A stretch of DNA of 63,166 bases from Pontiellaceae bacterium B1224 (GTDB lineage: Bacteria; Verrucomicrobiota; Kiritimatiellia; Kiritimatiellales; Pontiellaceae), in NCBI GenBank assembly GCA_029432815.1, contig JAROBA010000034.1:1-63166 (forward strand), written 5' to 3'. Under the pieces are notes generated by a model. It ran no database searches. It was given only the letters and a program-made list of their open reading frames with translations, and was not told the DNA's origin. Position 1 is the stretch's first letter. Each line of letters starts with the position of its first letter. The position numbers and the translations under genes are program-made. This document shows positions 26,447 to 35,480 of the stretch, in pieces.

Positions 26447-28519
26447 ATGAATACCGAACAACTCAAACAGCTTGAAAACGATCTTTGGGCCGCCGCCGAT
26501 AATCTGCGCGCCAACTCCGACCTCAAATCGTCCGAATATGCCACGCCCGTGCTGGGGCTTATTTTCCTCAAGTTTGCCGACAACAAATATGCCTTGGCCG
26601 AAAAGGCGATTCTCACCGAATACGCCAAATGCAAAGGCACGCGCCGCGAAAAGCCGATCTCCGACATTGCCATCGAAAAATGCGGTTTCTATCTGCCCGA
26701 CAACGCGCGCTACGACCACCTGCTCCATCTGCCCGAAGCAAAGAACGTGGCCAAATGCATTAAAGAGGCGATGCGGGACATCGAAAAATATAAGCCCGAG
26801 CTCGATGGCGTACTGCCGAAGGATGAATACATCCCGCTCACCCGCACCGACAACACCCTGCCCGCGCAGCTGCTGAAAACCTTTTCCAACATTCCCCGCA
26901 ATGCCTCCGGCGATATGCTCGGCAAGATCTATGAATATTTTCTGGGCAACTTTGCCCTCGCCGAAGGCCAGGGCGGCGGCGAATTCTTCACCCCCACCTC
27001 CGTCGTGCGGCTGATGGTGGAGATGATCGAACCCTACAAAGGCAAGGTCTACGATCCGGCCTGCGGTTCCGGCGGCATGTTTGTGCAGTCCCAGCACTTT
27101 ATCGAAGACCACCGCCGGGAGCTCGCCGCTCTCGGCGAAACCGACGACGGCGACTCGATCTCGGTCTACGGTCAGGAAAAGACACTCGATACCGTCAAGC
27201 TCGCCAAAATGAACCTGGCCGTCAACGGTTTACGTGGCGAAGTGCGGCAGGCCAACTCCTATGCCGAAGATCCGTACGACGGCTTCGGCCAGTTTGATTT
27301 TGTGATGGCCAACCCGCCCTTCAACGTCGACGACGTGCCGATTGCCACCGTGGAAAACGATGCGCGTTTCAACACCTACGGCATTCCGCGCAAAAAGACC
27401 AAAGCCAAAAAAAGCGAACAGGGCAAAGAAACCGTCCCCAACGCCAACTATCTCTGGATCAACCTCTTTGCCACCTCGCTCAAAGAAAATGGCCGCGCCG
27501 CGCTCGTCATGGCCAACTCCGCCTCCGACGCCCGCCACTCCGAGGCCGACATCCGCCGCACGCTGATCGAAAACAACCTGATCTACGGCATGCTCACCCT
27601 GCCCTCGAACATGTTCTACACGGTCACCCTGCCCGCCACACTCTGGTTTTTCGACAAAGGCAAAACCGACGACCGCCTCCTGTTCGTCGACGCGCGCAAC
27701 ATTTTCACGCCCATCGACCGCGCCCACCGCGAATTTTCCGAAGCGCAGGTGCACAACATTGCGCTCATCACCAAGCTGCACCGCGGCAACCGCCGCGCCT
27801 TTGTGCGGCAGATCGACCGCTACTTTTTCCAGGGATTGGAAGCCCTCGTCGAAAACGAAAAACAGGTCAAACCCGTCTCCGAACAGCTCCTCGACGTGCT
27901 CGACGACGACGCCGGAAAGCTGGCCGTCGGCGAACTGGTGAAGCAATGGAAGACGCTCGGCAAACTCCAAAAGCAGCACGCCGACTATGCCGCCGATACT
28001 AAAAACAAATTCCGCGCGCAGAAAAATGTAGAGGCCATTAACAAAGCCCAGCACCAACTGCGCAAAACGTTCGAACCCTTTTTCGAAGCCCTGCACACCG
28101 GCCTCAAGCAGCTCGACAAAACCGTGCGCACCCACGAAAAAGCGGAGAAGAAAAAGCGCCCCGATCGCGCCGTCAAAAAACTCAAAGAAGCCCTCGAAGC
28201 ACTGCATACCGAAGTGAAGAATGCCGAACTGTTCTTCAAGCACATCCACTGGCTGCAGGAGCGCTTCCCCAACGCCGCATACGAAGACGTCACCGGACTC
28301 TGTAAACTCGCCACGCCCGACGAAGTCGCTGAGCAGGATTTTTCATTAAACCCCGGCCGCTACGTCGGCGTCGCCATCGAAGAAGACGGCAAATCCGAAG
28401 AGGAGTTTGTCGAGGAGTTGATTGCGATGAATGAGGAACTTTCTGCGCTCTCAAAAGACGCTAAGAAGCTGGAGAAAATCATTTCAGAGAACATCTCAAT
28501 CCTGACAGGAGAAGTATGA
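26447..28519 (+). CDS. hsdM: Type I restriction-modification methyltransferase HsdM
   Basis: A 690-aa N6-adenine methyltransferase subunit. The N-terminal HsdM helical domain (LKQLENDLWAAADNLRANSD) is followed by the SAM-binding DPACGSGGMF motif at residue 203 and the catalytic NPPF motif at residue 289. Residues about 490-690 form a long Lys/Glu-rich helical extension, likely coiled coil. Start 26447 (MNTEQLKQL) was chosen because the upstream frame from 26288 is low-complexity and unlike the family. A palindrome at 27827-27841 encodes FQGLE. The stop overlaps hsdS (ATGA). Confidence 0.96.
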   Translation: MNTEQLKQLENDLWAAADNLRANSDLKSSEYATPVLGLIFLKFADNKYALAEKAILTEYAKCKGTRREKPISDIAIEKCGFYLPDNARYDHLLHLPEAKNVAKCIKEAMRDIEKYKPELDGVLPKDEYIPLTRTDNTLPAQLLKTFSNIPRNASGDMLGKIYEYFLGNFALAEGQGGGEFFTPTSVVRLMVEMIEPYKGKVYDPACGSGGMFVQSQHFIEDHRRELAALGETDDGDSISVYGQEKTLDTVKLAKMNLAVNGLRGEVRQANSYAEDPYDGFGQFDFVMANPPFNVDDVPIATVENDARFNTYGIPRKKTKAKKSEQGKETVPNANYLWINLFATSLKENGRAALVMANSASDARHSEADIRRTLIENNLIYGMLTLPSNMFYTVTLPATLWFFDKGKTDDRLLFVDARNIFTPIDRAHREFSEAQVHNIALITKLHRGNRRAFVRQIDRYFFQGLEALVENEKQVKPVSEQLLDVLDDDAGKLAVGELVKQWKTLGKLQKQHADYAADTKNKFRAQKNVEAINKAQHQLRKTFEPFFEALHTGLKQLDKTVRTHEKAEKKKRPDRAVKKLKEALEALHTEVKNAELFFKHIHWLQERFPNAAYEDVTGLCKLATPDEVAEQDFSLNPGRYVGVAIEEDGKSEEEFVEELIAMNEELSALSKDAKKLEKIISENISILTGEV
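27827..27841. repeat. TTCCA-N5-TGGAA palindrome, spacer GGGAT
   Basis: Exact arms in hsdM, encoding FQGLE. Confidence 0.9.
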
Positions 28520-29688
28520 GAGGGTTTTCAGAAATTCAACTTGGAGATGCTCTAACCTTTCAGAGGGGATTCGACATCACCAAAAAAGAGCAAACACCTG
28601 GCAACATCCCCATTGTTTCCTCTTCAGGCGTCAGCAGCACCCACAATAAATTCAAGGTCGAAGGCCCTGGTGTTGTGATTGGCAGAAAAGGAACATTGGG
28701 AACAGTGCATTACATTCCCAATAATTTTTGGCCTCACGACACAACATTGTGGATACGAGATTTCAAAGGCAACAATCCGAGATTCTTATCCTATTTTCTG
28801 AAAACTCTGTATCTGGAAAATTTTGACACAGGCTCATCCAACCCAACCTTGAACAGAAATCATATTCATAAAATCAAAGTCATTTTTCCCAATCGGAAAA
28901 TCCAGAACAAGATCGCGGCGATTCTCTCGGCGTATGATGAATTGATAGAGAATAATCGGCGGCGGATTGTTTTATTGGAGCGGATAGCGGAGGAGCTCTA
29001 CCGCGAATGGTTTGTCCGTTTCCGCTTCCCCAACCACCAAACCACCCCCTTCAAAAAAGGCATCCCCGAAGGGTGGGAATCTATCTCCATAAATGAGTTC
29101 GTTGATTTTAAATCAGGATTCGCCTTCAAAAGCAAAACATACTTAAAAGATGGGAAGCATGGGATTGTCACAATTAAAAATGTGCATAACGGAAAGTTCG
29201 TTAGTGAATGCACAGATTCCATTAATGAACCACCAAGCAAATTGCCAAAACACTGTTTTCTGAAAACTGGCGACATTCTAATGTCTCTCACGGGAAACGT
29301 TGGCAGAGTTTGCATTTTCTTTGGCAGCAACATGCTTCTCAATCAACGCGTTGTGGTTTTGAAGCCAAAAACAAAGAACCAATCACATTTCATCTATTGG
29401 ATGTTTAGGCAAAATTCGATGACTACCTTTTCTGAAATGATTTCAACAGGAGCTGCTCAACAAAATCTGAGCCCCATAAAACTAGGCAACCAGAGTGTTA
29501 TTTTTCCTTCATTAGAAATTATTGAAAGCTACCAAGCCAAGGTTTCTCCATTAATGGAACAAATCTTGGTTCTCCAGAAAGAAAACGAAACCCTCACGCG
29601 CACGAAAAACGCGTTATTACCGCGGCTGATCTCGGGGTCGCTTTCGGTGGAGGAGCTGGCGGTCGCCTTTCCGCCGGGGATGGAATAG
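28516..29688 (+). CDS. hsdS: Type I restriction-modification specificity subunit HsdS
   Basis: A 390-aa specificity subunit with two target recognition domains (about residues 1-135 and 185-330) separated by conserved helices; QNKIAAILSAYDELIENNRR and the repeat-like ending LTRTKNALLPRLISG are the typical conserved regions. It determines the two half sites of the recognition sequence. The start overlaps the hsdM stop by four bases. Its base composition is more AT-rich than hsdM and hsdR, common for exchanged recognition domains. The recognition sequence cannot be read from the protein alone. Confidence 0.95.
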   Translation: MRGFSEIQLGDALTFQRGFDITKKEQTPGNIPIVSSSGVSSTHNKFKVEGPGVVIGRKGTLGTVHYIPNNFWPHDTTLWIRDFKGNNPRFLSYFLKTLYLENFDTGSSNPTLNRNHIHKIKVIFPNRKIQNKIAAILSAYDELIENNRRRIVLLERIAEELYREWFVRFRFPNHQTTPFKKGIPEGWESISINEFVDFKSGFAFKSKTYLKDGKHGIVTIKNVHNGKFVSECTDSINEPPSKLPKHCFLKTGDILMSLTGNVGRVCIFFGSNMLLNQRVVVLKPKTKNQSHFIYWMFRQNSMTTFSEMISTGAAQQNLSPIKLGNQSVIFPSLEIIESYQAKVSPLMEQILVLQKENETLTRTKNALLPRLISGSLSVEELAVAFPPGME

Positions 29689-29691
29689 GTA

Positions 29692-29789
29692 GGGATGGCT
29701 CTCCGAGCCGTCCGCACGCACGAACGGCCCCTGCATCCGCGCGGCGGTGTGGGACACACCGCCCTACCCTTCATTTCCAATCCTTGGAA
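29692..29789. repeat. REP-like palindromes before the RAYT gene
   Basis: GGGATGGCTCTCCGAGCCGTCC is followed by a perfect GCGGTGTG-GGA-CACACCGC hairpin (29741-29759) and an exact TTCCA palindrome at 29775-29789. Clusters of short palindromes at the flank are a hallmark of REP-associated tyrosine transposase genes. Confidence 0.6.
29775..29789. repeat. TTCCA-N5-TGGAA palindrome, spacer ATCCT
   Basis: Exact arms between hsdS and the RAYT gene, next to REP-like hairpins. Confidence 0.9.
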
Positions 29790-29818
29790 ACGCGCAAAAT
29801 CCATGCTATTGCTTTGGC

Positions 29819-30847
29819 ATGAAAAAGGGCGCATACGATCCATCAATCCACCACCGCCGCTCCATCCGGCTGAAGGGGCATGATTATGCGGGCGGCGGGC
29901 TTTATTTCATCACTCTCTGCGCGCATCGGGATGCGGGGAATCTTTTCGGGGCGGCGGCAAAGGAAATCCTTACCCGGATCTGGGAGGAGGTTTGCCGGGA
30001 TGCGCTGAATAATCAGGCAGTAGGCGCGGGAAAAGATGGGCTGGGAAAAGATGGGCAGACACAAGGCCTGCCCGGACGGGCGCGCCTTGTGTGCGCCCCT
30101 TCCGCCCCTCCTGCCCCTTCCGCCCAAGAGGGAAGGCATGAAGCCCTCCCCTACTGCATTATGCCGGATCATTTTCATGGGCTGATTAAAATTGAAAAAG
30201 GGGAAAAGGCGCTGGGCGATTTTATCTGCGCCTTTAAATCCCGCACGACGCATGAATATATCCGGGGCGTGAAGGCCGGAATGCTTCCGCCTTTTCCGGG
30301 CAAAATCTGGCATCGGAATTATTATGAAATGATTGTGCGTTCGGCGGAGGCGGAAGAGAAGATTACGAAATATATCCGGATGAATCCGTGGCGGTGTGTG
30401 CAGAATTTTGGCAATGGCCTGCGCGGGATGGGGAATCCGGCGTTGTGGAATGCAGAGAAACTGGGGGTGCTGTGCAGCCGGAACGCGCCGCGCCCGGATC
30501 GCATCCCGAAAGCAGCGGCCTATTTCAGCGGCTTCCATTCGCCGATGGAAAAGGAAACCTTTGCCAAGCTGCTGGAATGCAAACGCCCGGTGATCTGGTG
30601 CCCGGCGTGGGGGTTGGGGCAGACACAGGGGCGCACACAAGGCGCGCCCCTACTGGATGCCCTGGAAAACAACCGGGTGCTGATTCTGGAAATGCGCGAC
30701 ACGGCGGGAAATCTTGCGGCGGCGGAGGCGCGCAACCGCTTTGTGCTGGAACGGGCGGATCGGCTGTGGCTTCCGCATGTGCAGCCAGGCGGCATGCTGG
30801 ATCGCCTGCTGCGGGAAACGGGCAAAAGAACTGAAAGGGATTTGTAA
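29819..30847 (+). mobile_element. REP-associated tyrosine transposase fused to a DprA-like domain
   Basis: A 342-aa protein. Residues about 1-190 are a Y1/HUH transposase of the RAYT type: IRLKGHDYAGGGLYFITLCA, the metal-binding PDHFHGLIKI, then WHRNYYEMIVRSAEAEEKI and YIRMNPW. RAYT proteins cut and paste REP palindromes by single-strand transfer. Residues about 195-342 (GNPALWNAEKLGVLCSR, SGFHSPMEKETFAKLL, PVIWCPAWGL, ARNRFVLERADRLWLP, PGGMLDRLL) look like a Rossmann-type DprA/SLOG-family protein. Two insertions reading QTQGLPGRARL and QTQGRTQGAP are translated copies of REP-like palindromes inside the gene itself. It splits hsdS from hsdR in the same orientation. Confidence 0.75.
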
Positions 30848-30882
30848 TTATTTTTTGCGCCGCACGCGCCTTTCGTGCTTAA

Positions 30883-33800
30883 ATGTTTCTCAACATGCCT
30901 AAGAATTTCATCAGCGAAGACAACATCGAGCAGGCGCTGCTTCAGCACCTGCAGCATGATCATGGTTTTGACACGCTGAATTGCTTTACGGCCGATCCCT
31001 CCCAGCTCGATGACGATTCGGGGCGCGCGGATAAACGCGATGTGGTTTTGGCGGAGCGTCTGCGGGAAGCCTGCATTTCTTTGAACCCAACTATTCCCGC
31101 TGAGGTGATCGATGCACAGGTGCTGCCGAAGCTGTTGGATCGGCGCGGGGCGATGAGCCCGATGGCGGCGAATCGCGAACTGGACGGCCTGATCCGCGAT
31201 GGCGTGCCGGTGGAGTTTGATGATGCCGAGGGTGTGAAGCAGCACGAGCGCGTGCGGCTGATTGATTTTGATGATCCGGCAAATAACCGCTATCTGGCGG
31301 TTTCCCAACTCTGGATTAAATCATCGGTGCAGGCTCCGTATGCAGCGTATCGCCGCCCGGATGTGATCCTGTATGTCAATGGCCTGCCGCTGGTATTTGT
31401 TGAATTGAAAAACTCGAACATCAAACTGCGGTCAGCGTTTGAGGATAATCTCAAGAACTATAAACACGACATTCCACAGCTGTTCCACTGCAATGCGTTT
31501 TGCATGCTGTCGAACGCCATTGAAACGAAGGTGGGCAGCTTTACGGCGGGTTGGGAACATTTCTTTGCCTGGCTGCGGGTGGAGCATGAAACGGAAACGG
31601 TCGACCGCGCGGTCATCGCGGCAACGGGCACAAGCATCGAACGCGCGGTGGCGGGGCTGTGTTCCCCGGCCCGTCTGCTGGACTATGTGGAAAACTTTAT
31701 TCTGTTCCACAAGGAATCGACCAAGATCATCGCCCAGAACCATCAGTTTATCGGCGTGAACCAGGCGTTCGACCGCTTCCTAAAGCGCGGGGAGCTCGAT
31801 GGCAAGCTGGGTGTGTTCTGGCATACGCAGGGGTCGGGCAAAAGCTTTTCGATGATTTTCTATGTGCGCAAGATTTTCCGCAAGGTGACGGGCAACTTCA
31901 GCTTTGTGGTGGTGACCGACCGCCAGGATCTGGATGGGCAGATCTACCGCAACTTTCTGCATACGGGCACGGTCCAAAAGAGCGATGCGGCGCAGCCATC
32001 GAATTCGACGGAGATGCGGAAGTTTCTGGGGCAGAATAAAAAGGTGGTCTTTACGCTGATCCAGAAGTTCCGCTACGACAAGGGCAAGGCCTACCCGCAG
32101 CTGTTCGATTCTTCCACCGAACAGCGCGAGGTGGTGGTGATGGTGGATGAGGCGCATCGCACGCAATATAAGAGCCTGGCGGAAAATATGCGGGCGGGGC
32201 TGAAGGGCGCACATTTTATTGCGTTCACGGGCACGCCGTTGCTGGGGCGCGAGCGCAAAACGAATGCCTGGTTCGGCGACTATGTTTCGGAATACAACTT
32301 TCAGCAGGCGGCGGACGATGGCGCAACGGTTCCGCTCTTTTACCAAAAGCGCGTGCCGGAAATGCTGATCCAGAATGAGGATCTGAGCGAAGAGTTCTAC
32401 GAACTGCTGGAGGATGAAAACCTGGATGAGAAGCAGCAGGAAAAGCTGGAACAGCGCTTTGCCCAGGAGATGCAGGTGATTGTGCGCGACGACCGGCTGG
32501 ATATTCTGGCCAAGGACCTGGTTTATCATTTTCCGAGGCGGGGTTATCTGGGTAAAGGCATGGTGGTAACGGTGGATAAGTTTACCGCTATCAAAATGTA
32601 CAACAAGGTGCAGTACCATTGGAAAGAGGAGATCAAACGCCTGCGCGGCCTGATCCAAACCACGCCCAATGAAATTGAAAAGGCGCGCTTCAAAAAAATC
32701 GTGGCCTTTATGAAGCGGGTCGAAATGGCGGTGGTGATCAGCGATCCCTCGGCCGATAAGGAAAAGTTTGAAAAGGCCGGGCTGGATATTCAACCGCATA
32801 TCAAGCGGCTGGAACAACTGGATGCCAACAGCCACGACCTTGAATTTAACTTTAAGGATCCGGAACATCCGCTCCAGTTGGTTTTTGTCTGCGCCATGTG
32901 GCTGACGGGGTTTGATGCGCCGACGGTTTCGACGCTCTATCTCGACAAGCCGATGAAGGACCATGCGCTGATGCAGACGATTGCCCGCGCCAACCGGGTG
33001 GCGGCGTATCGCATCCGGGGGCACAACGGCGAGCTGATTGAAAAGAAGAACGGCGAGCTGGTCGATTATTACAATGTTTTCCGCAACATGAAGAAAGCGC
33101 TGAAAGATTATGCGCAGGGCGAAGATGACGACCACCAACCGCCGGTGCAGGAAAAGGCGGCTTTGTTCCGCCTGCTCGATGACGCGCTCCGGGAAACGGA
33201 TGAATGGTGCAGCAAATTCGGGCTGGATCTGCATGCGGTGCTCGAAAGTGGCGACACGTTCAAGAGCATTGCCCTGTTCGAGCAGTATGCCGACACCCTG
33301 CTGGGCAGCGAAGCGGATCGCAAAACCTTCAACGTCTATGAGAACACCCTTTCCTCACTTTACGAAGCCTGCAAGCCGGAGGTATTTAATCGGAACCTCG
33401 ACCCGCTGATCGGCGTGGTGCAATACCTGCGTGGCGTGGTGGATTCGCATCTGGATGAGGCCAATATTGACGAGGTGGTCCGCAAGGTCGGCGAGCTGCT
33501 GGATGAAAGTCTCGTGGTTGATAATGCCGAGAAGTTTGCGATCAAGGAGCATCAGGCGGAATACCGTATTGTCCAGAAAGGAAAGACCCTCGATCTGAGC
33601 CGCATCAATTTTGAAAAACTGCACGAGGAGTTCAAGGACGCGAAATACAAGAATATTGAAATTGCGGAAGTGAAATCCTTCATCGAAGACAAGCTGCAGA
33701 AGATGTTGGAAGCCAACCATACCCGTGCCGACTTTGCGCAGAAGCTGCAGGAGATTATCGACCGATATAATGCAGGCGGCTCTTCCACCGAAAACTATTT

Positions 33801-34173
33801 CGACGATCTGATGAAATTTGCGGAACAGATGAAAGCCGAGGACGAACGGCATATTCGTGAAGGATTGTCGGAAGATGAGTTGGAACTATTCGATTTACTG
33901 AAAAAAGAAAAGCTCACCCAGGCGGAAGAACAAAAGGTTAAGCTCGCGGCCAAGCACCTGATTATCCGGCTGCTGGAAAGCCATCCGAAAGTGCTCGTGC
34001 AGGACTGGTGGAAAGACGGCCAAACCCAACTTCGCGTTAAATCCGTTATCGAACACGTGCTCGATAAAGACCTGCCGGAAAGCTATGAGCGCATCGAATT
34101 TAAAGCCAAGTGCGAGCAGGTCTTCGACCTGATCGTCGACTTCGCCGCCCACGGCAGAAAGTGGGTGGCCTGA
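30883..34173 (+). CDS. hsdR: Type I restriction endonuclease subunit HsdR
   Basis: A 1096-aa translocase-nuclease. The PD-ExK nuclease core is seen in PDVILYVNGLPLVFVELKNS near residues 159-178. Superfamily 2 helicase motifs follow: Walker A in HTQGSGKSFSMIF near residue 317, DEAHRT near 422, FTGTPLL near 448, and the later QTIARANRV motif VI near 698. The C-terminal helical part binds the HsdM-HsdS core. The gene may start at the in-frame ATG 30895 (MPKNFISED), which resembles homologues better; neither start has an obvious ribosome binding site. It is full length. Confidence 0.96.
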   Translation: MFLNMPKNFISEDNIEQALLQHLQHDHGFDTLNCFTADPSQLDDDSGRADKRDVVLAERLREACISLNPTIPAEVIDAQVLPKLLDRRGAMSPMAANRELDGLIRDGVPVEFDDAEGVKQHERVRLIDFDDPANNRYLAVSQLWIKSSVQAPYAAYRRPDVILYVNGLPLVFVELKNSNIKLRSAFEDNLKNYKHDIPQLFHCNAFCMLSNAIETKVGSFTAGWEHFFAWLRVEHETETVDRAVIAATGTSIERAVAGLCSPARLLDYVENFILFHKESTKIIAQNHQFIGVNQAFDRFLKRGELDGKLGVFWHTQGSGKSFSMIFYVRKIFRKVTGNFSFVVVTDRQDLDGQIYRNFLHTGTVQKSDAAQPSNSTEMRKFLGQNKKVVFTLIQKFRYDKGKAYPQLFDSSTEQREVVVMVDEAHRTQYKSLAENMRAGLKGAHFIAFTGTPLLGRERKTNAWFGDYVSEYNFQQAADDGATVPLFYQKRVPEMLIQNEDLSEEFYELLEDENLDEKQQEKLEQRFAQEMQVIVRDDRLDILAKDLVYHFPRRGYLGKGMVVTVDKFTAIKMYNKVQYHWKEEIKRLRGLIQTTPNEIEKARFKKIVAFMKRVEMAVVISDPSADKEKFEKAGLDIQPHIKRLEQLDANSHDLEFNFKDPEHPLQLVFVCAMWLTGFDAPTVSTLYLDKPMKDHALMQTIARANRVAAYRIRGHNGELIEKKNGELVDYYNVFRNMKKALKDYAQGEDDDHQPPVQEKAALFRLLDDALRETDEWCSKFGLDLHAVLESGDTFKSIALFEQYADTLLGSEADRKTFNVYENTLSSLYEACKPEVFNRNLDPLIGVVQYLRGVVDSHLDEANIDEVVRKVGELLDESLVVDNAEKFAIKEHQAEYRIVQKGKTLDLSRINFEKLHEEFKDAKYKNIEIAEVKSFIEDKLQKMLEANHTRADFAQKLQEIIDRYNAGGSSTENYFDDLMKFAEQMKAEDERHIREGLSEDELELFDLLKKEKLTQAEEQKVKLAAKHLIIRLLESHPKVLVQDWWKDGQTQLRVKSVIEHVLDKDLPESYERIEFKAKCEQVFDLIVDFAAHGRKWVA

Positions 34174-34560
34174 TCAGATCATCGGTTGGGCGCGCTGACA
34201 GAGCTGAATGGCCAGTCCCCAGGGATCGCGCAGCATGGCGAGGGTGTCGCCGGCGGGGGTTGTTTCGGGGCCGGACAACAATGTTGCACCGGCGGCTTCC
34301 AATCGCTGGACCGTTTCCGGCACCTCATTGCAAATAAAGGCCATGTGGAGAATGAGCGGATCCATAGACGCATAGTCCGGCGTTTGAATCGCCGGGTTGC
34401 TGTAGATTTCAATCATGACATTGCCGGATTCATCGGCTAGGAAATACACTGGAAACGGGGTTTTCTGTCCGCGTTTGGTCACAAAGCCCATCTGCGTTTC
34501 ATACCATCCAGCCATGGCTGTTGCGTCTTCAACCTGAACTGCAAAGTGTTCTATTTTCAT
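34174..34560 (-). CDS. VOC-family (glyoxalase-like) protein
   Basis: A 128-aa protein of the vicinal oxygen chelate fold with two beta-alpha-beta-beta-beta modules: KIEHFAVQVEDATAMAGWY with a metal-type His near residue 5, and a later LHMAFICNEVPETVQRLEAA. The ending LRDPWGLAIQLCQR is typical of the fold. Start 34560 has GGAGATAAA upstream. The substrate is unknown; it may be a lyase or isomerase in sugar metabolism next to the IclR gene. It is convergent with hsdR. Confidence 0.8.
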   Translation of the reverse strand: MKIEHFAVQVEDATAMAGWYETQMGFVTKRGQKTPFPVYFLADESGNVMIEIYSNPAIQTPDYASMDPLILHMAFICNEVPETVQRLEAAGATLLSGPETTPAGDTLAMLRDPWGLAIQLCQRAQPMI

Positions 34561-34647
34561 TTTATCTCCATTTGTTTTTAGCGTTGTTAAAAGGGTGCGC
34601 CTCATTCAACTGCCTTTCAATTTACCGATTCAAATAAATTTACTTCT

Positions 34648-34661
34648 GTCCAAATATGAAC
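34648..34661. promoter_or_regulatory. Candidate autoregulatory operator of the IclR gene
   Basis: GTCCAAATATGAAC matches the 26280-26293 site in 13 of 14 positions and lies 11 bases before the IclR gene start, overlapping its leader. It could support autorepression. Confidence 0.4.
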
Positions 34662-34672
34662 AAACTGCAAGC

Positions 34673-35431
34673 ATGAATAAATACCATATTCCAAACCTTG
34701 GAAAAGCATGCGATGTGCTGGAGCTGATATCCAACACGCCCGGCGGATGCCCGCTGAAGGACATTTCAGCCTCGCTATCCATTCCCCGCACCACAGCATT
34801 GCGTATTACCCAAACCCTGCTCGAAGCCAACTATCTGGCCCGAAACGAAGAAGGCGCCTTCACGTTGGGACCCTCTCTGGTACAACTCGGCGTGAAAGCG
34901 CTCGATAACCTCGATATTCGGGGATTTGCCCGCCCCATCCTTCAGGCACTCTCTCAGGAGACGGGCGAATCTTCGCATCTGGCTATGCTCACCGGCGATA
35001 AATCGATGCTGGTGGAAGTGGCCGACAGCCCGCATCCCATTCGTATTGCGTCGCGCCCCGGTACGCTGGTGGAGCTGCACTGCTCATCAACCGGGAAGAT
35101 CTTTCTCGCATTCTCAGTGACCGAACCTCGCCAGTTTATCCAATCTCTGGAACTGACGAAACACACCGAACAAACAGACACCACCCTCGAAGACGTGCTG
35201 GCGAGTATCGAAGAGACGCGCAAAAAAGGCTACGCCATGGACGAAGAGGAATTTATGACGGGCGTCCGTTGCATGGCCGCACCGGTTAAAAATGCATTCG
35301 GCAAGACGATTGCGGCCATCGGCATCACCGCTTCTACCAGCACCTTTACGAAAGCCAAGATACGAACGATGGCCAAAAAACTGCAACGGGCTGCCGCGGA
35401 GATTTCCTCCAACATGGGATCCAACACATAA
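34673..35431 (+). CDS. IclR-family transcriptional regulator, probable KdgR-type
   Basis: A 252-aa regulator with an N-terminal winged helix (CDVLELISNTPGGCPLKDIS, then SIPRTTALRITQTLLEANYL) and a C-terminal effector-binding GAF-like domain ending CMAAPVKNAFGKTIAAIGIT. IclR proteins of this class sense 2-keto-3-deoxygluconate or related acids. Start 34673 was chosen because the upstream frame from 34595 is not homologous-looking. The shared palindromes before this gene and before the kdu unit suggest that it controls uronate catabolism. A palindrome at 34689-34703 encodes PNLGK. Confidence 0.9.
   Translation: MNKYHIPNLGKACDVLELISNTPGGCPLKDISASLSIPRTTALRITQTLLEANYLARNEEGAFTLGPSLVQLGVKALDNLDIRGFARPILQALSQETGESSHLAMLTGDKSMLVEVADSPHPIRIASRPGTLVELHCSSTGKIFLAFSVTEPRQFIQSLELTKHTEQTDTTLEDVLASIEETRKKGYAMDEEEFMTGVRCMAAPVKNAFGKTIAAIGITASTSTFTKAKIRTMAKKLQRAAAEISSNMGSNT
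34689..34703. repeat. TTCCA-N5-TGGAA palindrome, spacer AACCT
   Basis: Exact arms near the start of the IclR gene, encoding PNLGK. Confidence 0.9.
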
Positions 35432-35434
35432 AAA

Positions 35435-35459
35435 AAGGCCGCCCCTAATGGACGACCCG
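35435..35459 (-). terminator. Terminator of the thioredoxin-like gene
   Basis: On the minus strand GGTCGTCC pairs with GGGCGGCC through two G-U pairs, and is followed by seven T residues. It lies 22 bases after the thioredoxin-like stop codon and may also serve the convergent IclR gene. Confidence 0.65.
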
Positions 35460-35480
35460 TCATTTCCGCTATCTGGAAAA

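Noticed and set aside
31780-33234. A 484-codon minus-strand frame inside hsdR
   Set aside because: hsdR motifs are complete on the plus strand; the antisense frame has no recognisable domain.
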